Assembly (NCBI GenBank): GCA_949358305.1
Contig: OX442315.1
Span: 35,056,427-35,120,426, forward strand
DNA length: 64,000 nt
DNA from: Strigamia acuminata
Lineage: Eukaryota; Arthropoda; Chilopoda; Geophilomorpha; Linotaeniidae
Reading direction: 5' to 3'
The position numbers were made by a program, and so were the translations under genes. The notes below the pieces were generated by a model that searched no databases, had not been told where the DNA came from, and was given only the letters and a program-made list of their open reading frames with translations. This document shows, one piece after another, positions 40,345 to 51,400 of this stretch (positions within the stretch are counted from its first letter, which is position 1; every line of letters begins with the position of its first letter).

Positions 40345-40735
40345 CTCCAAACTGATACAACGATGTCCTAACTCCAATTGGTTGAGCCGGATTACGCCTA
40401 ACTGTGGACTGTGCTCTACTACGCGGAAAATTAGGTCTGTTTATTTTCAATGAATTTCAGTGTAAAAAGTGATTAGAATAATTAATTTTATTTATTTGGT
40501 AATAAAATATTTATTTCATTTGCTAAAATAAGCTTTTTTTCTCCTTTTAATAAATCAAACAATATTAGCATGGTTTGTTGGTTTCTTTTGGCAGGTAAAC
40601 AAAGGTTTAGTTTTTTATTGGTTGTTTTGCTTAGTTAGATTACAATCCTGGTGTTGTGGGCTACTTTTTTGTGCCACTTCACCAGTGAGACGGCTCAACC
40701 AATTAGAGTTAGGACATCGTTGTATCGGTTTGGAG
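40345..40735. mobile_element. MITE with long inverted ends
   Basis: 391 bp with inverted ends of about 45 bp (CTCCAAACTGATACAACGAT versus the complement of ATCGTTGTATCGGTTTGGAG, continuing to GGTTGAGCCG). AT-rich interior, no ORF. Confidence 0.75.
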
Positions 40736-40844
40736 TATATGTATCTGTTTGAGATTAAAATTTGTGTACTACGTTGTTGCCACGTTTACCATCACGGCGG
40801 TTCAGTTCATCGTCTCTTGAGAACATTACAATATGACGGAAATT

Positions 40845-41087
40845 TTAGAAGCAGATTTTGAATGTGTTAAGTAATAAAGATGCCACGGATGCGTTATAGT
40901 TGTCTTCTACGCCTTGCAGTGTTCGGCCGGCATAAGCACACGGTCGTACATCACCGTTGCCATCCTCCTGCGTAAAGACTGCACCCATCAGCCCAAATTC
41001 TACACCTGTGGAACCAGAAATTCGCAAAATCTGGTAATTCCATTTAATAAAGCATTTCAGAAACCAATTTCTGTAATAATTGGGCAT
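40845..41087 (-). pseudogene. fragment of a gypsy-type RNase H
   Basis: The minus-strand reading contains GAVFTQEDGNGDVRPCAYAG followed by RTLQGVEDNYNAS, recognisable as the RNase H region of Ty3/gypsy Pol. Only about 80 residues remain. The conserved start is disturbed (STGVEFGLMGAV) and nothing of the rest of Pol is present. A dead retrotransposon remnant unrelated to the intact element at 11.5 kb. Confidence 0.7.
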
Positions 41088-41169
41088 TCCTAATGTAGCA
41101 TTTCAAATATTTTGAACAGAAAAATTACAAATTTTTTTTTCTCGTGTAAACTGCACAATTTCAATACAC

Positions 41170-41865
41170 AGTAGGCGCATTCGAAAAGTCATTTAAACGA
41201 GTGTAAACGTGTTTACACTCGTTTTCACACGACATTTACACGAATTAATTCGTGCAAATGTCGTGTAAACTGGTTAAACGGAAACGGCCTGTACGCCACG
41301 TTTCCGTTTAAAATCTCCGTGCAACGAGTTTTCTCGTACAAATCGGGTCTTGCTGGCAGCCATCTTGGATTTTCGTTAGATCGGTTGGAACGATGTCGAT
41401 CGCAAGAACAATTTTGTAGCAGGTATTAGCCGCATTCTTGCGATCGAATGCGGCCGATGTTCGACCGCATTTGTACGATCGAATGCGGCCGACGTTCGAC
41501 CGACGTTCGGCCGCATTTGTACAATCGAATGCGGCCGACGTTCGGCCGACGTTCGGCCGCGTTTGTGCGATTGAGGCGAATGTTCAGCCGATTCCCGTTC
41601 TTAAATAAATATTAATGATAAAAATAATTAAAATAAATTTACATTTTATAATCATGTTTTTATAATCTCCTGTTTTTTTTTAGAGTAAACAACAACAATA
41701 ATGACTATGGTTATTATTTGGACTAATTTAATATTTACACTTGAATTTACACTGAATTTTGCACAGAAATTTATTTTGATACTCGAAAATTGGGTCGTTT
41801 AACTTGACATTTACACTACCAGTTGCACTGGTCGTTTAGTGCAAATTAGTTTTCGAATGACATTT
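41170..41865. repeat. palindrome cluster and CGGCCG-rich tandem segment, possible MITE
   Basis: Around 41200 two adjacent palindromes occur (AACGAGTGTAAAC/GTTTACACTCGTT and ACACGACATTT..CACGAATT/AATTCGTG..AAATGTCGTGT). Around 41440-41580 about three repeats of gatcgaatgcggccgacgtt follow. Outer sequences GCATTCGAAAA and TTTTCGAATGAC could be terminal inverted repeats of one element of about 0.7 kb; that boundary is tentative. Confidence 0.5.
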
Positions 41866-41980
41866 TTTACACTATAATTAGTTTAAGGTAAAAGTGTTAA
41901 TAGTTGGGTTGCGGTTGAAGTTTCATGTGATAGTTATAAAATTAGACTTAACCCCTTATACATGTCACGTGATTACCAAA

Positions 41981-42443
41981 ACTACCGTCTTCCCCCGAAT
42001 ATAACACCATGGTGTTGTATTCGAGTTTTGTTCGAAATGGCAAGTTTGAAAACATTGACCGAAAATTCGAATATAACACCACTTCAGCTATAACACCATG
42101 GTGTTATATTCGAATACAACACCATGGTGTTATATTCGAATTTTTTAATAACTATGAAATACGTACAAAACGCAAACGATACAGCACATGTACGTTTTTA
42201 TTTAGTTTATTTTTATTGTTTTTTGTTTTTACTTTAAATAAAACACAAAAAATAAAAACATACAAGATATTGTTTGTTTTTTTAATCATAGTCATAAACA
42301 CATATTAACAATTTTTCTTTTTTTGCAAACTTACATGTTTTTTTACGAATACAACACCATGGTTTTGTATTCGAATACAACACCAGGGTGGTGTTATATT
42401 CGAATACAACACCATGGTGTTTTATTCGGGGGAAGACGGTAGT
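41981..42443. mobile_element. MITE built of AACACCATGGTGTT palindromes, TACCG ends
   Basis: 463 bp starting ACTACCGTCTTCCCCCGAAT and ending with the exact complement. Inside, the palindromic unit GAATAYAACACCATGGTGTT followed by RTATTC is repeated about six times, in blocks near both ends. The middle is AT-rich. No coding capacity; any ORF merely crosses the repeats. Confidence 0.8.
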
Positions 42444-43417
42444 ATTGTCTCGTTAGCCTAAAAAGAGAGAATTCTGTTTGTAAACGTTTTAATACAATGC
42501 TGCAACTTTATTATTGTAAAATTAAATGAATTCAAAGCAGAATCAATTGGATAAACCGTAACATGTGCTCCGCGCTGAATGAAGCGGAGAATTCAAAATG
42601 GCGGCAAAAGAGGTAATTGATAATCCAAATTTTAGTCAGTGACGTAAATAGTGGAAAACTACCGGATTGGCTACGCTATTTTCAAAAATACATGTAAGCT
42701 CCGGTGAAGTTATAAGTTTTCCACTACACTATAGGCATAATGGAAAGGGAAAAGTACCTGCCGAAAACTGTGTGTTATATAACATATTTTAGTGTTAAAA
42801 CTTTAATAAAACAATACGAGATTGAGGAATGCAGTGAATTTTGTTCTATATAAAAAACAAGCGTACTCGTGATGATCAACCAATCAGGCCTATAAACAGA
42901 CCCGGTGATATCACCACCCCCACTTTTGCTACTTTTACCAGCAGCCCCCATTTCAATTTACCCCTGGGCCTCTCGTAATTGGATTTGGTCGAGCGTCTGT
43001 CGAAGAAACCCGAGTCGACCCCGCCCGTTCGTGGCACTCTCACTCACCCCTTTGCGTTGTCGTCACACTCGAGTCCCCTCGTGATCCCCCTTTTGCTCTT
43101 GATGCGCAACTGACCTTTCCTCAACCTTTGGTGATTCCTCGACGAGTGCGCCACCTGGTGCCGACCGTTGCTCGCGGCCAATTCACCACCAGACCGGGTT
43201 TAACTGGGTATCCCTTGTTAATCCCATTGTGTCCTAAGTAAATATCGTATACGCTTGCAAATTAAGCGCTCAGAGACTTTCGCACTCCTCTGCCTGCGCG
43301 CCTTGTTTTTACCAAAACACACTGCCAGATTAATACACCATTTAAAATAAATAAATGAATATATCTTCTAACTGCGCACCCGTGCACTATTTGCAAACAT
43401 TTTCTTTTCCCGCATGC
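42444..43417. other. intergenic, nothing recognised
   Basis: AT-rich sequence, then a C/T-rich, CpG-bearing stretch at about 42900-43250. No supported gene. Confidence 0.5.
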
Positions 43418-43913
43418 TAAGTACACATAAGACTTTCAGACTCTGAATATTCAGAGTCTGAATTTTCAGGTTGTCACGCCGCAAACGAAATGATTCCACC
43501 CGTGCGTTTGGCTGCGTCTTTCCGTGCACGGAAATTGTTTGGTACACACAATCCGTGCACGTGTTGTAATTACAAATGGCGACCACTTTTACAAAACATT
43601 GTCGTTTGATTGTGCAAATTCATTAATAATGAATAATAAATTAAATTAATCAAACATTTTTAGTATTATCCGTCTTTGTATTCAGTATCCACCTACGTCT
43701 TGTGTACGACCGGTCACGATCGATCGCATTACACACAATGCATCCTGGGTACTCAGAATTTGTTCGTGCGCGGAAACAATTGAATTTTTCCGTGCACCAT
43801 CACTGCCGGAAAGAATAGAATTCCGGTCGCCGGAAACTTTCCGTGTGTGGTGAGCGGAACCATGTGTACCACATCGACCAAAACTTCTGGCCGCTCACGG
43901 AAAGTGACCATGC
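43418..43913. mobile_element. dispersed repeat, copy 1 (inverted copy at 60.8-61.3 kb)
   Basis: Bases 43497-43913 match the reverse complement of about 60878-61299, with shared phrases such as tttggtacacacaatccgtg and gaccggtcacgatcgatcgc. The left end GCTAAGTACACATAAGAC resembles the end of copy 2 (GCTAAGTACACAAGAC), suggesting terminal inverted repeats. It contains the palindrome AGACTCTGAATATTCAGAGT followed by CT. No transposase. Confidence 0.75.
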
Positions 43914-43949
43914 TATGGAAAATGAAAAAATAAAAAAATTTCTGACAAA

Positions 43950-46900
43950 ATAATGTTGTCTTTTTCAAAAAGGCCCCTACACTACACCTTTGGGGCCCCT
44001 AATTTGCCTTTCCGCGTGAAAATTCGCGAATGCATTTTCGATCGACAAAGTGTTGGAATCATTTATCTGTGCATTCATTTCCTCCGTGTATAACTCAAAG
44101 GGAATTTCTTTCTTCGCATCTCACCCAGCATACGTTGCGCGTCTTGTTATTGTTATGTTCTTGCGCGAGTTTTTCCTTTCCTTCTTCCTTCCATCTCGTA
44201 AATCAGTTTATCTCGCTTTGACGCGTTAGCATCGAACAATTCAATCAAAAGACGCGGCTGCCAATGTAAAGGGTTCGGGAGATTGTCGGTCGCCCAATCA
44301 GATAAAGAAACCCGAGACTCGACTAAGTGGCTTGCCACCGCACCAACATTTCCACCACAATCTGCCAACGCGCTGATGGATAAAGTGAGTTCGCCGGCCC
44401 CCTCCCTCCCAGCTGATTGGAAAGAGGAGACTCAGTTCACGCGATTACCACTAGGGAAACGCCGCAATATTCACTTTATGTCGCATAAAAAGGGAGAAAA
44501 AAAAATGCTCAAACTTTTCTTTCTACGAACTTTTAAAAGGAAAAAAAAATAAAAAAACGTAAATAAAAAAAGAACGCGACTGTCGCATCTGTGGCGACAT
44601 AAAACAAACAATATGCGGGGGGCGCTGCTGGCATTTCCCACATTTGCATGACAGAAATGGCGCCGAGAGAGGGAGATGGACGGGTGTGTCAAAGGCCATG
44701 AAATTGACTGCATCCGACCAAAATGGTGGAAATTGCGGCGCAGTATTTCCTCCGCTGTAACAACAAGGAAAAATAGCGGCGTTCCTTTACGCGCTCCTCG
44801 TTTGAATCCAAATGGGTGGGCGGGTCGTTTCTGCACCGCCGACGCCAAAGGAGCCGTCAATAATCCGCGCGTGTACGAAGCAATCATGCGCGAGTGACAC
44901 ACGCCTACCAACTTTTGAACCGCAATTTTCATCTGTTTCTCACCTGCTTTTTTAAAAAAAAAAAAGAAAAAAATTTGCCCGAGACGAAAGTAATTTCATA
45001 TTCCTTTTTCGAATCCATTTGCGAGGGGTTTCCGTTTCCCCGCGGCCACTTAAGAAGCGCCGGGCGCGGGAAAATAATTGCCGAGGTGTTTCCGGTTAGT
45101 GCGAGTGCACCTGTCGGCAGGCGAGGTTCTTAATTGGGGCGTCTCCGTTTCGCTGTCAGGTGCAATATGAGAAGTGGCTGCGAGCATGCACTGCAGTGTT
45201 ATTAATAAACGTGGCTCTTGCTTAAATGGCGCCAATTAATAGGATTTGCTCGCAACGGGCGCGGTGTTAAGGTGCATGCCAGCTTGCTTTTGCATATTTT
45301 TTTTCTTTTTTTTTGGAAGTGTGGTGAAGGAATTTTTCATTTTTTTTTTTGGACTTGAAAACCGCGAGTTGTTAATGGGAGTGGAATTAAAGGGGCGCTT
45401 TTCTGTCGTGTAATCTCGAATTAAATTGCGTTTAATCTGGTGATGGAGGTTGAATTTGAGTACTCTGTGGGGATTTTTCAACCTGTTTTCAGCTAATGCT
45501 GCAGAAATTAGCACTAGACGTGGGAAATAATAGAGGATTTCTGCTGCGGAGATGTTTGAATTATGTAAAATGATAATAAAACACAAATTTTTTTTTTTTA
45601 GGAAACTTAAGAAAAACGTGAAATAATAATAGAGAGTGCGAATATTACTGTGCAAACATTAGAAATGCGTGTAAAATAATGATAAAACCCACGATTTTTC
45701 CCGTGGAAACGTTAGAAATGCGTAAAATGATAAGAAAACGAAGGATTTTTGCTACGGAAACAAAAAAAATGCGTAAAATTATAAGAAAACGAAGGATTTT
45801 TGCTACGGAAACAAAAGAAAAGCGTAAAATTATAATAAAACCAGGTTTTTTGGTGTGAAAACGTTAGTAAAGCGTAAATAAATTAAAAATCGTGCGTATT
45901 TTACCGTTAGAAACGTTAGAGACGCGTGTAAAATCACGATAAGTCATACGGTTTTGCTACGGTAACACAAGAAAGGCGTAAAATGATAAATCGTGCGATT
46001 TTCGATCTTTTACTTTCCATAAATTCATTGTCCGTTGTTCGCATATTTCACCGCGGCCTACTCTATGTTTATATTATATATCTTTTGTTCACTTTCAATT
46101 TGCACTCGAAGTTTAATCATTCAAAAAAACCCCGAGTCATCGTGATAAAGCGAATAACTCGACAGTATTAAAAAAAAAATTCGATAAAGAAGAGAATACT
46201 TCGACTTTTTTGATTTTTCATATCGAAACGACACATTTTCCGCATCAAATTCGTGTCATAATTTAAAATGGCCGCCATTTCCTCGCAACGAGACAACAAA
46301 ATTAGCTTAATGTTTTCTATCTCAGCTTATTATCCGATTAAATAAACAAAATAAACGAAGAGGGGAAGGAAATCAACCGACCGGAAATAAATTGATAACA
46401 ACTGCAATCGGAAACGGAAATAGCCCTTTCCGAAATAACATTCGTGCGAGACAAATCTCCGGAAATTCCTCGTAATAGCAAACGTCGCCTAGCAACAACA
46501 CGCAACACCCCAACTTGTTGTGTAATAACAACGCTCCGTGCGATGATGACATCACAAAAATAAACAAATAAAAAAAAATAAAAAAATAAAAAAAATAAAA
46601 AATAAAAATAAATAAAAACTCAACAATGCACACTCGGGCCACGTGATTACGAGTGACAAATCACGGTCATAAATCACCAAGGAGGAGCAGGCGCGCGCGC
46701 CATTCCAATCCTTCGGTCTCATTAATTCTCCAAATGCTGCGCGTCGCGTCGAGCGCAAAAGAGAAGAAAAGTTGAAAAAAGCGAAAAAGACCCCGGATTT
46801 GCTCAGGGGCTCCCGAGTTTCCCACGCGGATCACGCGCAAATCCCGCGCCGACATCTCGCGTTCGCCGCCCTCGCTTATAAATTTGCATCATAAATAAGA

Positions 46901-48434
46901 CGGGGATCAGTGGCTGCCCCCTACTGGCATACCCGAGAGACGCGCCTCAGACGCTACGCATCATCCGACCAATCGAACACGCAAATGATATCACCCTATC
47001 TTATCTCAACTCCGACTCCCCAACGCATCACCAAGCTCACAATCAACACCCACAACCGCTCAAAAATCACCTCAAAATCGTGCAATTTTTGCGATATATT
47101 TATCCTCGTAGTTCCTAATTTTCTCACTAGGAATCAAATCATCGAACATTCAGTTTTTCTCGTTTCTGTGTTTCTGTTTTGTGTTATATTCGAATTTATT
47201 AATACAACTTCCGGTTTTCTGGCATCATGATATAGTCAAAAGTGTGTGATCAATTTATCTCCCCCTTTGCCTTCATCCATTTAGTCGTCATCTTCATTTT
47301 CCCGCGAGTCCCCAGCAACGCTGATTGCTCTGTTGTCGGCGTTGCACGGCTGACGTCACCTGCGTTTCACTCACTCCCAAGGGTGCGGTGGTTTCCATCT
47401 TCCGCGTTGACGTTGACCAGGCTGAGTGAGGGAGAGATAAGAGTAGCTTGCGCGCGGGGGGAGGGGGGGCAGGCATGCACGTAGCCCCGACGCGCTTCCT
47501 GCTAGATTGCATTAACATGGCTAATTCTGCATTGTTTCGTTCTAGCGGGGTTGCGCGTTCGTCCTAATGCAATCACGGGGTCTCGCGCTGAGGCGTTGCA
47601 GCCGTGATTACATTAGCAGGGGTGGCGACCAGAGAGCGCCTTCGCTATACCAAACAACAAAGAAAGCGGTTGCCAAGGTGACCGTCAACCAATCTTAGCA
47701 ACACGCAATCTTAAAAATGGCCGCCCGACCCACCGGCGAGACAAAACGAGAGAGAATTACAACCAACCATTTTATATCTTTAAGATGAAAAGAAAAATAA
47801 AAATTTTACATCGTTTACATGTTTTTCTTTTTTTTCTTTAAGTTCTAAAATTGTACACACATAAATGGCGCTAATTGAAAAGTTTAAAAAAAAATTAAAA
47901 ATGGTGGATTTTAACCAAAAAAAAAATAATAAAATTTTAAAAATAAATTTAAGAAATAAACTAACGCCGCCATTGCTGAAAATGATTCGATTCACCATAA
48001 TAATTAATAAAAACAAAAATAATTATTTTTTTTTATCATTATTTAAATTTTTTGTTAAAATTAATTTTTTGCCGTTAGACAGCACGAGGAACTTGGATTC
48101 TGAGAGATGAAGAGCGTTTCACAAACACATCACCATGGCAACAGTTAACGTCCGCTTGATCGAGTCACTGGTCCATCACTCTTTGAGCAGACAAAGTCGG
48201 TTAAAAAAAAGAGAGAAATTGGTCTCGAGCCAGAGCGAGAACGAGAGCGAGAGAGAGTTTTGGTGATTAAAGCTGCAATGACACCGTTAGTGCTTGTTCG
48301 TTTTCTCACTAGATGGCGATGGTTTTCTTTTTCATTTTTTTTTTCAAGTTGTTAAAATGCTCGAGAGTTTTGGAATTGGACTAACGAAAACAAGGTTGAG
48401 AAAAAAATGAAAAACAATAAACCTGAGTGAGGTT
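43950..48434. other. intergenic, 3' side of GFI1; CpG islands and an imperfect tandem repeat
   Basis: GC/CpG-rich patches at about 44580-44900, 45000-45250 and 46670-46990 alternate with AT-rich DNA. At about 45660-45975 an imperfect repeat of roughly 60 bp occurs (gcgtaaaatgataagaaaac, then gaaggatttttgctacggaa). ORFs are short and unrecognised. Probably regulatory or untranslated sequence of the GFI1 locus. Confidence 0.5.
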
Positions 48435-51400
48435 TCAGGTGCCTAGAGGTCGAATTTCGGTGTGCTGGGTCTCCTTATGTCGTCTTAGGTCCACTTTGCG
48501 TTGAAACGCTCGTCCACAGACATCACAAGCGAATGGTTTGAAACCGGTGTGTTTGCGACTGTGTGTGATGAGATTGGACGATTGACTAAACGCCTTGCCA
48601 CAGACCGCACATTTATGTGGTTTTTCACCTGCAAAGAACAACAATCGCACCAATTCATTATTCATTCATTCTGAAACAAACAACAAAGCACCCAAATATT
48701 GTTCAATTCACACTTGTGTTCACACTGGACGCAACGCAAGAAAACTGACGCAACGCAAGCCAAAGATTCTTGACGTCGACGCCAATTCCTGCTTCGACTC
48801 AAAGTTGAAGTAAGCGACGCGACGCAAGGAAAGGTCTTGCGACCAACCAATCGCGATCGACTCCAACTCTCATCAATTCACGTCTGGTTGGCGAGACTTT
48901 GCCACAGAGATCTGCATTGGCGTAAAATCCTTACCCGTTACCCGTCCGTTACCCGTCTCCAAAAAAAATTCTCTACCCTACCCTACCCGTACCCGTTCCT
49001 GAACGTGATCACGTGTGCCAGAGATGTGCATTGGGTACGGGTACCCAATGCAGATCTCTGCTTTGCCACGTGCGGATTCTGGAACTACCGTAGTTCTAGA
49101 ACTATATCCAATTCCAGGTTTTATTGAAACCATCTGATTGGCCAGACGCAACGTCAATTGTTTCGGCTCTGTTCACATGTGCCCAACAGTGTGAACAGAC
49201 TCTGCGTTGCGTTTGACTAATTTTTCCTTGCGTTGCGTCTAGTGTGAACACAAGTGTGAACATAGCTTAACACGAAAATGTCGCGTTACCAAGTTGTGGT
49301 GTATTGACACCGCAAGGAATTATACAGGTTTAAGTGCATTGAAAAAGTACATTGTATTGACAACAACACAATTTATATACTGCTACTGCTAACTGTCGCA
49401 TCTCCAGCCTTCTGCGGCTTTTGTTCATTGATTTTTTGCATTCGCGGGTTAAAAATGGTGGTTAGATTAAGTTAGGGGTAAAATTTAGTTACGTATGAAA
49501 TTGGCTTTAGTGGTCCCCATTCCAGCTGCATTATCAGCAACACTATCCCCAAACTAGTAGCAATCTGCCACGATCCATACAGCAACTCTAATCCATCCGA
49601 ATAATGGCATTATACAAGCGGGCATCAGAGTATAAAGCAAATTACATTTACATCGTACAAAAGGAGGATTAAAATTTCTCTCAATAGCGTGAAACCGTCC
49701 GACATATTGCACGCCATTCCTTCATAAATCTGTGTTGCAAAACACTTGTCATCTACATCGTAAATCCGTGTCGCCTTTAACATTATTTTCACTATTATCG
49801 CCAAATTAAATAAATGCACAATTCGCCATTTTCCCCGAAAAAAACGCCGATGTTGCATCGTGTGCATAACATTGTTGCAGATAAGACAAAATATTCAATA
49901 TGAACTTTCCATTAGGAAAAATAAGCGCACGTAGCATCGCTTAGCCCTTAATCCGATCGAGAAAAGGCGGTTTGTTTCCTCGGTTAAACGGGTGCAAAAT
50001 TTGCGTCTCTCTCGCACAACCAATCTCGAGGCGGAGCTTTAAGACGAGGCGAATGAATAAGAGCAAGACGGGAGTGGGATGTGGGAGTGGGAGGTGAAAG
50101 CGCGTTCATTTATGCATCCGCCCGCCCGAGGAATTCATCAGTGCTTGATCTCGTGCAAAGCCGCCTGATTACAACAGGTAATTGAAATGCCCAACGCTAC
50201 GTAAACGCCGCAACTGCACGTGATTAAACGTCCGTGTGCTCGGCTGACTCGCTTAATGCCGAATAAAAGAGGCGCACGAGCACTACGAAGCGACCCCGCT
50301 ACAACAACTTGTGCGCAGCACCCCGCTTCCCGCCCCCCTTCCCCCCCGACCCGAAAAACCGTCCGCTGGATATCCGAATAACAAATCATCGGAATTGGAA
50401 AAAAAACGAGCCGAATAAAATCATTTTCCATGCGGGAGAACTTCGAGCGTTCGCCGTAAGGAGGTCGCGCTCTTCCATATGCACGTTCCCAATTACCCGG
50501 CATAAAATTGGCAGCAAGTACTCGCAGCGTCTCATCCGACTAATTCAGCCGTTCGAGAAAAAGCGACAATTAACGAACGCGGCGAAAATGCTCGTGGAAT
50601 TACGAGTATGTGTGTAGCGCGTTTGCCAGCAACGACTTTTCCCCTTTCCTGATTCCAACAGCGCATGCGTGCGTACGAATTAAAAGTGTCGCCTTTGTCT
50701 TTTATTAAGTGCCTATCGCATGCAAATTATCAGTGTTGCATTATGCTGCCGTGAGGGGGCATCCCCGGGCACTCGTTTCCGGAGCGCGAGAACGATGAGC
50801 GGATATTAATGCTCAAAAATGAGCATGCGGAATGCCGCGGACGAGCGACAATCATCATCACGGTGACATGACACGAGCAACGGAAAAACGGAAAAAAGCG
50901 ACAAACTGCTCGCCTGAGATTGCGTTTAATTTCTATCGCACTTCTTTCCGTTCCTACGACTACCGAACGTCGTATCCCTTACAACGCGGGTCTACAAATA
51001 AATGTCGAGATCGATCAACGACACTAACTTGCTAGGGACAAGGAAAATGAGAATTAAACAACAACAAAGCAATAAATTACAATAAAAAAGGATAATAAAC
51101 ACAGTAAGTAAAAGTATGGAAGCTGCACGATGCCTTGTACGTTGTATTGACAACGATACAATGTAAATCTCTATCTGCTCAAACCTGCACAATTCCTCGT
51201 GGTGCAAATACACCGCGCTAACATCTAGGATGCCCGCGTTCTATTAGAGACATCGCAAATTGTATTGGACGAGGAATATTTTAATTCGTTTTGGTTGATC
51301 TTTTCCCGGTTTTGCCACTAGATGGCAATTAATCTAATGGTTTGCTTCAATTATTTAAGTTTGCTCGTTATGATTGACGCAAGTTGTTGTCCAGATTGGC

